Origin: Thioalbus denitrificans
GTDB taxonomy: Bacteria; Pseudomonadota; Gammaproteobacteria; DSM-26407
NCBI RefSeq assembly: GCF_003337735.1
Contig: NZ_QPJY01000002.1
Location: 496,001 to 560,000, forward strand
Length of the DNA stretch: 64,000 nt
Direction of reading: 5' to 3'
A model generated the notes under the pieces. The model ran no database searches. It saw only the letters and a list, made by a program, of their open reading frames with translations, and was not told the origin of the DNA. Made by a program: the position numbers and the translations under genes. Each line of letters opens with the position of its first letter. Within the stretch, counting starts at the first letter, position 1. Shown one piece after another: positions 49,220 to 59,329 of this stretch.

Positions 49220-50077
49220 ATGAGCGCACAGATACTTGACGGCAGAGCGGTGGCCGCGGAAGTCCGCAGCCAGGTAAAGACGGGCGTGGAACAGCGGGTG
49301 GCCGCGGGCCGGCGGCCGCCGGGCCTCGCCGTGGTGCTGGTGGGCGAGAGCCCCGCCTCCCAGGTCTACGTACGCGGCAAGCGCAATGCCTGCCATGAGG
49401 TGGGCTTCGTCTCGGTGAGCCACGATCTGCCGGCCGACACGCCCGAGGCGGAAATCCTGGCGCTGGTGGATGAACTGAATGCCGATCCCGGCGTGGACGG
49501 AATCCTGGTCCAGCTGCCGCTGCCGGACCACGTCGATCCGAAAAAGGTCATCGAACGCATCCGCCCGGACAAGGACGTGGACGGCTTCCATCCCTACAAC
49601 ATGGGGCGGCTGGCCGTGCGCATGCCGTTGCTCTGCCCCTGCACCCCCCACGGCGTGATGACCCTGCTCTCCCGCACCGGGGTCGAGCTGGCGGGCCTCG
49701 ACGCGGTGATCGTGGGTGCCTCCAACATCGTCGGGCGGCCGATGGCCCTGGAGCTGCTCGGCGCCGGCTGCACCGTGACCGTCTGCCACAGCCGCACCCG
49801 GGACCTGTCCGCCCACATCGCCCGCGCCGACCTGGTGGTGGCCGCCGTGGGCCGCCCCGGCCTCATCCGCGGCGCGTGGATCAAGCCCGGGGCCATCGTC
49901 ATCGACGTGGGCATGAACCGCCTGGACAACGGCAAGCTGGCCGGCGACGTGGAATTCGACGCCGCCCGCGAGCGCGCCGCCTGGATCACCCCCGTCCCCG
50001 GCGGCGTCGGCCCCATGACCATCGCCACCCTGCTCGAAAACACCCTCTACGCCGCCAACGAGCTCCATCCTGACTGA
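49220..50077 (+). CDS. folD: Methylenetetrahydrofolate dehydrogenase/cyclohydrolase FolD
   Basis: This 285-residue bifunctional enzyme interconverts 5,10-methylene-, methenyl- and 10-formyl-THF. It contains the catalytic Lys in [22 protein letters not shown], the folate motif [14 protein letters not shown], and the NADP site [20 protein letters not shown] 49220 gives the normal MSAQILDG start; no good Shine-Dalgarno is seen. Repeat element C follows, converging on cysS. Confidence 0.95.
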   Translation: MSAQILDGRAVAAEVRSQVKTGVEQRVAAGRRPPGLAVVLVGESPASQVYVRGKRNACHEVGFVSVSHDLPADTPEAEILALVDELNADPGVDGILVQLPLPDHVDPKKVIERIRPDKDVDGFHPYNMGRLAVRMPLLCPCTPHGVMTLLSRTGVELAGLDAVIVGASNIVGRPMALELLGAGCTVTVCHSRTRDLSAHIARADLVVAAVGRPGLIRGAWIKPGAIVIDVGMNRLDNGKLAGDVEFDAARERAAWITPVPGGVGPMTIATLLENTLYAANELHPD

Positions 50078-50094
50078 TGGTTGGAATAGACCGG

Positions 50095-50374
50095 AACAAC
50101 AGGACCAAAGCACTTTGTTATCCGCAGATTACGCAGATTACGCAGATTAAAAATAACAAAGGGTTGAAAGTGCCAAAGCGGTGGAGGTCGTAGGCAGTCA
50201 CCGGGGACCTGTGCCCTCAATAGGTTCAAAGGCACCAGCTTGACAGGTGGCAGCAGTCCCTGAACGACGCGTAAGTGGATCCATCCCTTGTTTATTTACC
50301 AATCTGCGTAATCTGCGTAATCTGCGGTTAAAAATCTTTTTGTCCTGTTGTTTCTAATCCTGTAAATCCTGTCC
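50095..50374. repeat. Palindromic intergenic element C (about 280 bp)
   Basis: Inner arms at 50122-50148 and 50301-50327 are perfect 27-bp complements, each three 9-base units (CCGCAGATT, ACGCAGATT, ACGCAGATT). Outer arms share AACAACAGGAC (50095-50105 and 50342-50352), and the right side continues with AATCCTGT-type 9-base units. The 150-bp core differs from that of elements A/B. It fills the gap between convergent folD and cysS. Confidence 0.85.
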
Positions 50375-50385
50375 ATTGAAAAAAC

Positions 50386-51771
50386 CTACCCCCGCCGCCA
50401 GGTGGTCCCCCCGGCGCCGTCCTCGAGGATGACGCCGGCGTCCTGGAGCTGGTCGCGGATGCGGTCGGCCTCGGCCCAGTCGCGCGCCTTGCGCGCCCGG
50501 GTGCGGGCGTCGATGAGCGCGTCGATGTCGCTGTCGCCCAGGCCGCCCTCCTCCGTCGCCGGCGCGCCCTTGAGGTAGCCCTCGGGGTCGTCCTGCAGCA
50601 GGCCGAGAAGGCCGCCCAGGCGGCGCAGCTCGGCGCCGAGCGCCGCGGCCTGCGCCGGGTCGCTCTCGCGGGCGCGGTTCACGGCCGTCACCAGGTCGAA
50701 CAGCACCGCCAGCGCCTCGGGGGTGTTGAAGTCGTCGTCCATCGCTGCGGCGAAGCGGGCGGCGAAATCGCCTGTGGCGGGGGCCGCCTCCGGGAGGCCA
50801 CGCAGGGCCGTGTAGAGGCGGGTCAGCGCGGCGCGGGCCTTGTCCAGCTGGTCGTCGGCATAGTTCAGCGGGCTGCGGTACTGGCTGGTGAGGATGAAGT
50901 AGCGCACCTCCTCGGGGCGGTAGCGCGCCAGGATCTCGCGCACGGTGAAGAAGTTGCCCAGGGACTTGGACATCTTCTCCTCGTTCACCCGCACGAAGCC
51001 GTTGTGCAGCCAGTAGTTGACGAAGGGCTCGCCGGTGGCGCCCTCGCTCTGGGCGATCTCGTTCTCGTGGTGGGGGAACTGCAGGTCCTGGCCGCCGCCG
51101 TGGATGTCGAAATGGTTGCCGAGGCAGCAGGTGGACATGGCCGAGCACTCGATGTGCCAGCCGGGCCGCCCCGGGCCCCAGGGGGAATCCCACGCCGGCT
51201 CGCCCGGCTTGGCCGCCTTCCACAGGGCGAAGTCCAGCGGGTCGTCCTTCTGCTCGCCCACCGCCACCCGTTCCCCGGCGCGCAGCTCGTCCACCTTCTT
51301 GCCCGAGAGCCTGCCGTAGTCGGGGAAGCGGCTCACGTCGTAGTAGACATCACCGTTGGCGGCCACGTAGGCGTGGCCGTTCTCCACCAGCCGGCCGATG
51401 AGGTGGAGGATATCGGGCATGGAGTCGGTGGCCCGCGGCTCGTGGTCCGGGCGCAGCACGCCGAGGGCATCGGCATCCTCGTGCATGGCGTCGATGAAGC
51501 GCCGGGTCAGGGCGCGGAAATCCTCGCCGCGCTCGTTGGCCCGCTGGATGATCTTGTCGTCGATGTCGGTGATGTTGCGGACGTAGTTGACCTCGAAGCC
51601 GCTCGCGCGCAGCCAGCGCACGATGACGTCGAACACCACCATGACCCGGGCATGCCCCAGGTGGCAGTAGTCGTACACGGTCATGCCGCACACGTACATG
51701 CGCACCTTGCCGGGCTCGAGGGGCCGGAACGGCTCCTTCTTTCGGGTCAGGGTGTTGTAGACCTGAAGCAT
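50386..51771 (-). CDS. cysS: Cysteinyl-tRNA synthetase
   Basis: This 461-residue class I synthetase starts [15 protein letters not shown]. The HIGH-type motif is in [10 protein letters not shown], the zinc site includes [10 protein letters not shown] and [10 protein letters not shown], and KMSKS is in [11 protein letters not shown]. It charges tRNA-Cys. ATG 51771 matches the family start better than the upstream ATG. It lies 17 bp after gltX on the minus strand, a common pairing. Confidence 0.96.
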   Translation of the reverse strand: MLQVYNTLTRKKEPFRPLEPGKVRMYVCGMTVYDYCHLGHARVMVVFDVIVRWLRASGFEVNYVRNITDIDDKIIQRANERGEDFRALTRRFIDAMHEDADALGVLRPDHEPRATDSMPDILHLIGRLVENGHAYVAANGDVYYDVSRFPDYGRLSGKKVDELRAGERVAVGEQKDDPLDFALWKAAKPGEPAWDSPWGPGRPGWHIECSAMSTCCLGNHFDIHGGGQDLQFPHHENEIAQSEGATGEPFVNYWLHNGFVRVNEEKMSKSLGNFFTVREILARYRPEEVRYFILTSQYRSPLNYADDQLDKARAALTRLYTALRGLPEAAPATGDFAARFAAAMDDDFNTPEALAVLFDLVTAVNRARESDPAQAAALGAELRRLGGLLGLLQDDPEGYLKGAPATEEGGLGDSDIDALIDARTRARKARDWAEADRIRDQLQDAGVILEDGAGGTTWRRG

Positions 51772-51788
51772 CGCGATTCCCTGTGGTT

Positions 51789-53216
51789 TCAATGAGTCGA
51801 TGAGGAGACGCCCGCCGCCAGCAGCCCGGCCCGGCGCAACCGCTCCGTCACCCGGGCCGTGCCCAGCAGCGGGATCAGGCGGCCGAGCTCCGGGCCGTCC
51901 GCCTCGCCGGTGAGCGCCACCCGCAGCGGGTGGAACAGGCTCCGGCCCTTGTGCCCGGTGGCCTGGCGCAGGCGGGTGGTGAAAGCCCCGGGGTCACCCG
52001 CGGACCAGGCCGCGGCGGCGGCGTGGAAGAATTCCGGCCCCGCCTCGCGCAGCACCGCCTCGGCGTCCGGGTTCACCGGCAGGGGGTCCCGGAACAGGAT
52101 GGTGGCCCAGTAGCGGGCATCCTCCGGCAGCACCACGTTGGGACGGATGGCCGCGATGAAGTCCATCGCCGCGCCATCCGGCACCAGTGCCCGCACGCCC
52201 GCCCCCAGCCACTCCCACAGCGCCGCCCCGGAGCTGGCGCCGACGGCCGCCCGCTGCCAGTGGCGGAGCTGGTCCACGTCGAACCTGGCCGGGGCGTGGC
52301 CCAGCGCGGCGAGTCCGAAAGCCCGGCCGAGGCCGGCGAGGTCGTGCAGGTTCTCGTCGGGCAGGTGGTGGCCCAGCCGGGCGAGGTAGTTGATCACCGC
52401 CCCGGGCAGGTAGCCCTCAGCACGCAGATCCCGCATCGAGAGGCTGCCGTGACGCTTGGACAGGGGCGCCCCGTCCTGGCCCACGATGAGGGGCAGGTGG
52501 CCATAGAGTGGGTGCGCCAGCCCCAGTGCCCGCTGCACCAGCAGCTGGCGCGGGGTATTGGAGAGGTGATCCTCGCCCCGCAGCACGTGGGTCACGCCCA
52601 TCAGCGCATCGTCCACCCCATTGCCGAACAGGAACGCCGCCGTGCCGTCGCTGCGGCGGATGACGAAGTCACCCAGGTCGTCGCTGGCGAAGGACTGGGG
52701 ACCGCGCACCAGGTCGTCGAAGCGGAGTGTCTCCCCCGCCGGCACCCGGAAGCGGAGGCTGGCCGGTTCGCCCCGATCCAGGCGTTGGGCTACCGTCTCC
52801 GGGTCCAGGTGGCGGCAGGTGCCGGGGTAGCGGGGCGGCCGTCCGGCGGCGAGTTGTTCCTGGCGGACGCGGTCCAGGTCCGTCCCGGTGCAGAAGCAGG
52901 GATAGGCGTCACCCTGCTCGAGCAGGCGGGCGAAGAGATCCGAATACAGCGCCGCACGCTCCGACTGGCGGTAGAAACCGTCCGCGTGCCCCGGCGCCGG
53001 ATCCCAGGCCAGCCCCAGCCAGCGGAGGTCCTCCAGCAGCGAGGTCTCGAACGCCGCCTCCGAGCGGTCCCGGTCGGTGTCCTCCACCCGCAGCAGGAAG
53101 CGGCCGCCGCCGGCGCGCGCCAGCAGGGCGTTGAACAGCGCCGTGCGGGCGTTGCCCAGGTGCATGTGCCCGGTGGGACTGGGTGCGAAGCGGGTGACGG
53201 GAGCGTGGTCGGCCAT
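51789..53216 (-). CDS. gltX: Glutamyl-tRNA synthetase
   Basis: This 475-residue class I synthetase has the HIGH-type motif in [19 protein letters not shown], the zinc-region Cys pair in YPCFCTGT, and the KMSKS counterpart [10 protein letters not shown]. The anticodon-binding helical domain follows to the C-terminus. It charges tRNA-Glu; whether it also acts on tRNA-Gln cannot be judged here. It is full length, unlike the shorter GluQ-type paralogue, and precedes cysS. Confidence 0.93.
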   Translation of the reverse strand: MADHAPVTRFAPSPTGHMHLGNARTALFNALLARAGGGRFLLRVEDTDRDRSEAAFETSLLEDLRWLGLAWDPAPGHADGFYRQSERAALYSDLFARLLEQGDAYPCFCTGTDLDRVRQEQLAAGRPPRYPGTCRHLDPETVAQRLDRGEPASLRFRVPAGETLRFDDLVRGPQSFASDDLGDFVIRRSDGTAAFLFGNGVDDALMGVTHVLRGEDHLSNTPRQLLVQRALGLAHPLYGHLPLIVGQDGAPLSKRHGSLSMRDLRAEGYLPGAVINYLARLGHHLPDENLHDLAGLGRAFGLAALGHAPARFDVDQLRHWQRAAVGASSGAALWEWLGAGVRALVPDGAAMDFIAAIRPNVVLPEDARYWATILFRDPLPVNPDAEAVLREAGPEFFHAAAAAWSAGDPGAFTTRLRQATGHKGRSLFHPLRVALTGEADGPELGRLIPLLGTARVTERLRRAGLLAAGVSSSTH

Positions 53217-53281
53217 AGGCAGCGAATGTTACCGCCCCCCAACCCTTCAAGGCCACCTCGGATGGTGAATGAAAGGCCGTG

Positions 53282-53502
53282 TTAACCGCAGATTTGCGTT
53301 GATTCTCGTGAATTGCGTGTCGGATCCGGATATCCAGGCGTCCATCGTGGGACAGGTGACGGAAGGAAGGCCCCCCATGGCGCCCACGGAACCAGTGGCG
53401 CCTTGTCCGTCTGCCCACATCATGGCGACATGTATGGGCAACGGTGGCCCCCGTTATACCGGGCCAGAAAATCCACGCCAATCAACGCGAATCTGCGGTT
53501 AA
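53282..53502. repeat. Palindromic intergenic element D (221 bp)
   Basis: The ends are TTAACCGCAGATT and its complement. The arms continue with diverged 10-base steps (GCGTTGATT, then CGTGAATT or CGTGGATT on the other side). The core of about 150 bp is unlike A/B or C. It lies between the divergent gltX and cyclophilin genes, so it may carry or sit beside promoters; none is clear. Confidence 0.75.
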
Positions 53503-53578
53503 TCCGTTTTTTTTACCTTTATCCGCCTGGAGTGATGGTCGTATCATCCCTGCCCATCGGACAACCGGAGGAAGCGTC

Positions 53579-54175
53579 ATGCCCACACGCCGTCATCTGC
53601 TCACCGTCCTGCTGCTCCTGCCGCTGCTTGCCGGTGGCGCGTTCACCGCCGCGGCCGCGGACGCCCCGCAGGTGAAGCTCCAGACCAGCCTCGGCGACAT
53701 CGTCCTGGAGCTCGATGCCGCAAAGGCGCCCGCCACGGTAGAGAACTTCCTCGCCTATGTCCGGGACGGCTTCTACGACGGGACGCTCTTCCATCGCGTC
53801 ATCGAGGATTTCATGATCCAGGGCGGGGGCTTCAGCGCGGACTACGAGCGCCGGGAAACCCGGGCGCCCATCCGCAACGAGGCGGACAACGGCCTGCAGA
53901 ACCTGCGCGGAACCATCGCCATGGCCCGCACCGGCGACCCCCACTCCGCCACCGCCCAGTTCTTCATCAACGTGAAGGACAACACCTTCCTCGATCACAC
54001 CGCACCGACTCCCCGCGGCTGGGGCTACTGCGTCTTCGGCCGCGTGGTCGAGGGGATGGAGACCGTGGACCGGATCCGCGCCGTGGCCACCGGCGCCGGC
54101 GGTCCCTTCCCCAGGGACGCCCCCCTGGAGGCGGTGGTGATCGAGCGGGCCAGCGTGGTCGACAGCGCGGAGTAG
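53579..54175 (+). CDS. ppiA: Periplasmic peptidyl-prolyl cis-trans isomerase (cyclophilin)
   Basis: This 198-residue protein has a Sec signal peptide ([20 protein letters not shown], residues 6-25) and a cyclophilin domain with [15 protein letters not shown] (active Arg), [20 protein letters not shown] and a catalytic Trp region ([15 protein letters not shown]). It speeds proline isomerisation in exported proteins. GGAGGA lies before ATG 53579. It is followed 8 bp later by lpxH; in E. coli lpxH follows the cytoplasmic ppiB, so this orthologue differs by having a signal sequence. Confidence 0.92.
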   Translation: MPTRRHLLTVLLLLPLLAGGAFTAAAADAPQVKLQTSLGDIVLELDAAKAPATVENFLAYVRDGFYDGTLFHRVIEDFMIQGGGFSADYERRETRAPIRNEADNGLQNLRGTIAMARTGDPHSATAQFFINVKDNTFLDHTAPTPRGWGYCVFGRVVEGMETVDRIRAVATGAGGPFPRDAPLEAVVIERASVVDSAE

Positions 54176-54183
54176 CCCGCGCA

Positions 54184-54924
54184 ATGGCCGTTCTGTTCAT
54201 CGCCGACCTGCACCTGGAACCGGCCCGCCCGGCGCTCACCCGGCTGCTGCTGGAATTTCTCGCCGGCGACGCCCGCCGGGGCGATTCCCTCTACATCCTC
54301 GGCGACCTGTTCGAGGCCTGGGTCGGGGACGACGACGACTCCCCCCTGGCGGCCGAGGTCACCGCCGCCCTGCGCCGCCTCGTCGCCGGCGGCGTCCCGG
54401 TCCAGGTCCAGCACGGCAACCGCGACTTCCTCCTCGGCGGGGACTTCGCCGCCGCCACCGGCTGCTCGCTGCTGCCCGAGCACGTCGTCATCGACCTCGA
54501 CGGGGTCCCCACCCTGCTCATGCACGGCGACCTGCTCTGCACCGGCGACACCGAGTACCTCGCCTTCCGCGCCCAGGTGACCCGGCCCGAGTGGAAGGCC
54601 GCCATGCTCGGCCGCTCCCTGGCGGAACGCCGGGCCATCGCCGCCAACCTGCGCGCCGAGAGCCAGATCGCCACCACGGCGAAGGACTACGCCGCCATGG
54701 ACGCCGCCCCGGACGCCGTGCTCGCCGCCCTGCGCGAACACGGCGCCCGCCGCCTCATCCACGGCCACACCCACCGTCCCGGCATCCATCCCCTGCCCGA
54801 AATCGCCCCCGACGCCGAACGCATCGTCCTCGGCGACTGGCGCGACGACCGCGGCAGCGTGCTGGTCTGCGACGCCGACGGTTGCCGCCTGCGCGACGTG
54901 GTCAGCGGGGGAAGGATTGTTTAA
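54184..54924 (+). CDS. lpxH: UDP-2,3-diacylglucosamine diphosphatase
   Basis: This 246-residue metallophosphoesterase makes lipid X in lipid A synthesis. The metal motifs are ADLHLEPARP, GDLFEAWVGDD, HGNRDFLLG, LMHGDLLC and HGHTHRPGIH, in the order typical of LpxH. It begins 8 bp after the cyclophilin gene. Repeat element E begins at its stop codon. Confidence 0.94.
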   Translation: MAVLFIADLHLEPARPALTRLLLEFLAGDARRGDSLYILGDLFEAWVGDDDDSPLAAEVTAALRRLVAGGVPVQVQHGNRDFLLGGDFAAATGCSLLPEHVVIDLDGVPTLLMHGDLLCTGDTEYLAFRAQVTRPEWKAAMLGRSLAERRAIAANLRAESQIATTAKDYAAMDAAPDAVLAALREHGARRLIHGHTHRPGIHPLPEIAPDAERIVLGDWRDDRGSVLVCDADGCRLRDVVSGGRIV

Positions 54925-55296
54925 TGGACAGGATTGACAGGATCAAAGACAACCCTGTTTTGACCGCAGATTACGCAGATTACGCAGATTGAAATAAAAC
55001 AATTGGCTGCTGCGGATATTCAGTGCCACGGCCATCCCGGCTTCCGGTCCATGCCTCCGCACCTGCTTAGTACCTGAAACCTAACCCCAACATTTCATAA
55101 ATCTCTCGCCAAGACGCCAAGAACGCCAGGAAAAGAAGGGATTAACGGTCTTATACTGCAGTGGCCCTCGTACGAGACCATGCTTGATGCTCCATTCATA
55201 TGGTCTTGATCATTTTATCCTTGGCGTCTTGGCGTCTTGGCGAGAATAATCCGGGCTACAATAACAATCCCGTTAATCCTGTAAATCCTGTCTATT
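54923..55296. repeat. Composite palindromic element E (about 370 bp)
   Basis: The outer arms are AATGGACAGGATTGACAGG at the left and the complement of AATAGACAGGATTTACAGG at the right (ending 55296). A left inner arm at 54964-54990 repeats the 27-bp CGCAGATTA array of element C, but no right inner partner exists. A second palindromic element (55105-55244) lies inside it. It fills the space between convergent lpxH and the DUF455 gene, touching both stop codons. Confidence 0.75.
55105..55244. repeat. Nested palindromic element E2 (140 bp)
   Basis: The ends read CTCGCCAAGACGCCAAG and its complement, made of AAGACGCC/ACGCCAAG-type 9-base units, around a core of about 90 bp. It sits inside element E and appears to be a separate insertion or module. 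Confidence 0.7.
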
Positions 55297-56115
55297 TCAA
55301 TCTTTTTCTTCAGCCAGCTGCTCAAGCGCCTCCAACTCGGCCTCGGTGAAGCCGGCGGCGAGGCGGTGTTCGCGCAGGAAGGGGCCGCGCAGGCCGCCCT
55401 TGAGGTGGCGGCGGACGAGTCCGGCGAAGGTGGCCCAGGGGTCGAGGCCGCGCTCCCGGCAGAGGTGATGGAACCAGCGGTTGCCGACGGCCACGTGGCC
55501 CACTTCGTCACGCAGGATGATGTCGAGAATCGCCGCCGCCTCCCCGTCGCCCGCCCCGGCCAGGCGGGCGCGCATGGCCGGGTTCACGTCCAGGCCGCGG
55601 GCCTCCAGCACCCGCGGCACGAGGGCCATGCGCACCAGGGGATCATGGGCGGTGGCCCGCGCCGTCTCCCACAGCCCGTCATGGGCCGGGAAGTCCCCAT
55701 AGGCATAGCCCAGCGACTCGAGGTGCGCCGACACCAGGCCGAAGTGGTAGACCTCCTCCGCCGCCACCCGGACCCAGTCGTCGTAGAAGCCGCGCGGCAG
55801 ATCCCGGAAGCGGTAGACCGCGTCCAGCGCCAGGTTGATGGCATTGAACTCGATGTGGGCCACGGCATGGAGGAGGATGGCGCGGCCTTCCAGCGTGCCG
55901 TGACCGCGCCGGCGCAACCGGCGGGGGGAGACCAGCACCGGGCGGTCCGGGCGCCCGGGCGCGGCGATGGTCACCGCCGGCTCCGCGCCTTCCAGCCCCA
56001 ACAGCCCGCTGTTCCACGCCGCCGCCAGCGCCCGTGTCGCGGCGCACTTCTCCGCCACCCCGGGCTCCATCAGGCAGGCATATGCCGCTTCGTGCAGATT
56101 GCGTTCCGGATGCAT
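55297..56115 (-). CDS. DUF455 family ferritin-like protein
   Basis: The protein is 272 residues from ATG 56115; a TTG at 56130 is an alternative. It has ferritin-like diiron motifs in helices: AHIEFNAINLALDAVYRF, AEEVYHFGLVSAHLESLGY and DEVGHVAVGNRWF (repeated E/ExxH). DUF455 proteins are predicted diiron oxygenases or oxidases related to MiaE-like enzymes; the reaction is unknown. The gene is bracketed by repeat elements E and F and has no operon partner. Confidence 0.8.
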   Translation of the reverse strand: MHPERNLHEAAYACLMEPGVAEKCAATRALAAAWNSGLLGLEGAEPAVTIAAPGRPDRPVLVSPRRLRRRGHGTLEGRAILLHAVAHIEFNAINLALDAVYRFRDLPRGFYDDWVRVAAEEVYHFGLVSAHLESLGYAYGDFPAHDGLWETARATAHDPLVRMALVPRVLEARGLDVNPAMRARLAGAGDGEAAAILDIILRDEVGHVAVGNRWFHHLCRERGLDPWATFAGLVRRHLKGGLRGPFLREHRLAAGFTEAELEALEQLAEEKD

Positions 56116-56136
56116 ATTCGCAAGAGTCAAAGGATT

Positions 56137-56370
56137 ATTGGACAGGATTTACAGGATTTTTCAGGATTAACAGGATGTAGCATTAAGTATCAGGTAATAA
56201 GTTGTTCTACGTGCTTGAGGGGCAGAACCGTGGCCCGGACGGCAGTCACGAACTGGTTCCGGGCCAGCACTACGTGACTGTTTGTTTTATTTAAATCTGC
56301 GTAATCTGCGTAATCTGCGGTTAAAACAGGTTTTTCTTTGATCCTGTTAATCCTGTCAATCCTGTCTATT
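56137..56370. repeat. Composite palindromic element F (about 235 bp)
   Basis: The left arm has GACAGGATTTACAGGATT units. The right arm (complement) has GACAGGATTGACAGGATTAAC, then CAAAG, then the 27-bp CGCAGATTA array (56294-56320). The right half is close to the left half of element E in reverse orientation. It lies between the DUF455 start and the end of the transglutaminase gene, both on the minus strand. Confidence 0.75.
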
Positions 56371-56389
56371 TTTCTTTTTATCGTTCCGG

Positions 56390-58351
56390 TTACCCGGAAA
56401 CGCGGAACATCCGCACCAGGCGCTTCAGCTCGTGGGTGGCTGCCTCCGTGGGCCGGGGGCCGTAGCGCAGGGACTCGTACAGGCTCGTGATCCGGGCGAC
56501 GGGTTCCGCCAGGTCGGGACGCGCCTGCGCCACCCGCCCGGCGAAGGTGCGCGGGGCCTCGCCGGTCTCCCGGGCCAGTCCCGCCCGGGCCAGCCTGGCG
56601 CAGAAGCGGGCGTAGCTCCGCACCACGGGATCGCGAACCCCATCGCCGCGGCGCAGCAGCCACAGGGAGATGAGCAGGACCAGTATCCCCGCGCCGGCGA
56701 TGCCGGCCAGTCCCAGGCCGAGCCAGCCCAGGCCGGCCAGGCCCAGCAGGGCCAGGAAATCGCGCTGCAGCTCCGGGCCGTAGCCGAGGACGTAGGCGTT
56801 CCAGCGGCTGTTCAGGGTGTCCCACGCCAGGCGCAGATCCCGCAGCCACTGCTGATCGGTACGCCGGAACACCGGCAGCGGCTCGCCTTCCGCGACGGCG
56901 GCCTGGAGCCCTCTCTCCACCCGCTGGGGAGCGACGGCGGCGGTGGGATCCACCCGCACCCAGCCCTGCTCCGGCAGCCAGACCTCCGCCCAGGCATGGG
57001 CGTCGGACTGGCGCACGATGTAGTAGTCGGACAGGGTGTTGGCCTCCCCGCCCAGGTAACCGGTCACCACCCGGGCCGGGATTCCCGCCGCCCGCATCAG
57101 GAACACGAAGGCGCCCGCGTAGTGTTCGCAGAATCCGCGCCGGGTCTCGAACAGGAAGCCGTCCACCGGATCCTGCCCCAGCAGCGGCGGGGTCAGGGTA
57201 TAGACGAAGGGCTGCTCGCGGAACCGGGCCAGGGCCCGCCGCACCAGGTCCGGATCGTTGCTGGAGGCCGAGCGCAGCTCCCGCGCCAGCGCCCGGGTCC
57301 GGGGATCCCCGGACTCCGGCAGGCGCAGGGCCATGGCCCGCTCGAGGACGAGCAGGCGCGTCCCGGCGCGGTACTCGGTGTAGGAGGTGGCCCGGTAGCG
57401 GAGACGTTCGGTGACGGGACGCCGGCTCTGCAGGCGCAGGTCGGCGGTCAGCCGCGCCCGCTCCGGCGCCGCGGCCGGGACATCGAGCGCCAGCAGCCAG
57501 GGCTGATTGTGCGGCTCGAGGGTCAGGGTGTAGCTCACCGCCCCGCCCAGGGGCTGCAGTTCATCCCCGCTGGCGCCACGGCTGGAGATCCAGCCCGGGG
57601 TCCAGGCGCGGCCGTCGTAGCTCCACAGCACGGGACCGCGCCAGTAGCGCTCGCCCGGTGGCGGTGCGGCGCCCTCGAAGGCCACCCGGAACGCCACCGC
57701 GTCGGACTGGCTCAGCCGGCTGATGCTGCCCGGTTCCATGCGATCGCTCAGCCCGGTCTGGCCGCCGTGGGCGTCCCGCGGCAGCGACCAGAGCGGACCC
57801 GGCACCCGGGGAAAGAGCAGGAACAGCACCAGCATCAGCGGGAGCGCCTGCAGCAGCAGCCGGCCGGCGATGCGGGCGGGTTCCCAGGGATCGCCGGAAC
57901 GCCCCTCCCGGTTCAGCGCCACCAGGGCCCCGGTCACCATGAACACCGCGGCGAACAGGTAGGCCGCCATGGGGATTTCCTGGGAGAAGAGGAACTGGGT
58001 GACGATGAGAAAGTAGGCCAGGAAGATCACCAGCATCGCGTCCCGGCGCGAGCGCAGCTCCAGCAGCTTCAGGCCCGCCATGACCACCAGCAGGGAGACG
58101 CCCGCATCGCGCCCGAACAGGGTGTGCTGGGTGGCGTAGACCGCGGCGGCGGCGCCCAGCGCCAGGATCGCCCGCAGCCAGGCCGGCGGCAGGCGGTGAT
58201 CGCCCAACGCCGCCCAGCCGTACCACGCCACCCCGCCGAGCGACAGCAGCAGGACCCAGGGCGGCAGGTGCAGCACATGGGGAAGGAGCACCGTGGCCAG
58301 TGCCGCCGCCAGCCAGGCGAGGACGCGGGGGCCGGGGCGCCAGGGTTTCAC
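56390..58351 (-). CDS. TgpA-like membrane transglutaminase
   Basis: This 653-residue inner-membrane protein has about six N-terminal helices. A periplasmic transglutaminase domain has the Cys-His-Asp triad in RRGFCEHYAGAFVFLMRAAG, QSDAHAWAEVWLPE and VRVDPTAAV. One further helix (GLGWLGLGLAGIAGAGILVL) and a cytoplasmic tail (DUF4129-like) complete the TgpA layout. GTG 58351 overlaps the DUF58 stop (GTGA). With DUF58 and MoxR it forms the moxR-DUF58-transglutaminase cluster, essential in Pseudomonas; its substrate remains unclear. Confidence 0.92.
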   Translation of the reverse strand: MKPWRPGPRVLAWLAAALATVLLPHVLHLPPWVLLLSLGGVAWYGWAALGDHRLPPAWLRAILALGAAAAVYATQHTLFGRDAGVSLLVVMAGLKLLELRSRRDAMLVIFLAYFLIVTQFLFSQEIPMAAYLFAAVFMVTGALVALNREGRSGDPWEPARIAGRLLLQALPLMLVLFLLFPRVPGPLWSLPRDAHGGQTGLSDRMEPGSISRLSQSDAVAFRVAFEGAAPPPGERYWRGPVLWSYDGRAWTPGWISSRGASGDELQPLGGAVSYTLTLEPHNQPWLLALDVPAAAPERARLTADLRLQSRRPVTERLRYRATSYTEYRAGTRLLVLERAMALRLPESGDPRTRALARELRSASSNDPDLVRRALARFREQPFVYTLTPPLLGQDPVDGFLFETRRGFCEHYAGAFVFLMRAAGIPARVVTGYLGGEANTLSDYYIVRQSDAHAWAEVWLPEQGWVRVDPTAAVAPQRVERGLQAAVAEGEPLPVFRRTDQQWLRDLRLAWDTLNSRWNAYVLGYGPELQRDFLALLGLAGLGWLGLGLAGIAGAGILVLLISLWLLRRGDGVRDPVVRSYARFCARLARAGLARETGEAPRTFAGRVAQARPDLAEPVARITSLYESLRYGPRPTEAATHELKRLVRMFRVSG

Positions 58352-59316
58352 GGGGCCGCGCCGAACAGGGCCAGCGCCTCCAGGCAGGCGCGGCGGTGTC
58401 CCGCGCCGCGGTCGGGCCCCAGTTCGCGCCCGGGCAGGCGCAGCCCCCAGGTGGCGCCGGCGGCGGCCAGCTCCGTCACCCGCGCGGCGAGCCGCGACAG
58501 GCGCGCCTCGCCGTCCAGCCCGGCGAGGGCCTCGTAGTCGAGCCAGAGGGTCTCCTCCGCCCGCTCCTCGAACTGCTTGGTGTGGAGCGGCTGGCCCCGG
58601 GCCACCGCCTTCCAGGCCACGTGACGGGGGGAGTCCCCGGTCCGGAAGGCGCGCAGGTTGGCGAAATCCTCGTGGCCGTCCACCGCCGCGCCCTCCGTCC
58701 CCCCGGGACTGTCCACCCCGCCGGCACCGCTCGCCGGTCCGGCGAGCGGCCGCGGATAGACCAGGACCCGCAGGTCCAGCTCCACCCACGACCAGGCGCG
58801 GAACAGCCCCAGGGGGTGGGCCGTGGCGACCACGAACCGGCCCGGGTGCAGCCAGCCCCGGCGCGGCGCCGGCAGCTCCAGCCGGGTTTCCACCGCGCCC
58901 CCGCCCGGCACATCCACCCGCGCCCCCTCCTCCGCCTTGCGCCAGGCCACCGTCACGTCCACCCGGGCGGCGGCATCCGACTCCAGCACGACGGCGAGCC
59001 GCGCGCTGCCCCCGGCGAAGACCTCGCCGTGGTGACCGGCCCGCAAGCGCAGGCCGGCGAGATTGCGGTAGGTGTAGAGGATGGAGATGACCGCCTGGCT
59101 GCCCAGCACGAAGGTGAGCACGAAGGCGAGGTTGTTGCTGTAGTTGATGGCCCCGAGCAGCATCACCACCAGCAGCGCGCCGAACAGCAGCCCCTGCCGG
59201 GTGGGAAGGATATAGATGCGGTGGCGATCCAGGATCGCCGCCTCGGCGCCGCGGGGACGCCGGGTGGCCAGGCGCTGCCACACCCGGCGGTAGATCGCGG
59301 TGGATGTCGCCGTCAT
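58348..59316 (-). CDS. DUF58 domain protein
   Basis: This 322-residue protein has two N-terminal membrane helices (GLLFGALLVVMLLGAI and AFVLTFVLGSQAVISILY). The DUF58 core includes the characteristic RTGDSPRHVAWKAVARGQ followed by KQFEERAEETLWLDYE. It is a von Willebrand-A-like protein that partners MoxR ATPases and TgpA. It begins 13 bp after moxR. Start at ATG 59316. Confidence 0.9.
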   Translation of the reverse strand: MTATSTAIYRRVWQRLATRRPRGAEAAILDRHRIYILPTRQGLLFGALLVVMLLGAINYSNNLAFVLTFVLGSQAVISILYTYRNLAGLRLRAGHHGEVFAGGSARLAVVLESDAAARVDVTVAWRKAEEGARVDVPGGGAVETRLELPAPRRGWLHPGRFVVATAHPLGLFRAWSWVELDLRVLVYPRPLAGPASGAGGVDSPGGTEGAAVDGHEDFANLRAFRTGDSPRHVAWKAVARGQPLHTKQFEERAEETLWLDYEALAGLDGEARLSRLAARVTELAAAGATWGLRLPGRELGPDRGAGHRRACLEALALFGAAP

Positions 59317-59329
59317 CGCGCGGCGCTCC

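Noticed and set aside
49178-49220. Earlier TTG start for folD
   Set aside because: The extra residues are absent from FolD proteins, and ATG 49220 gives the standard N-terminus.
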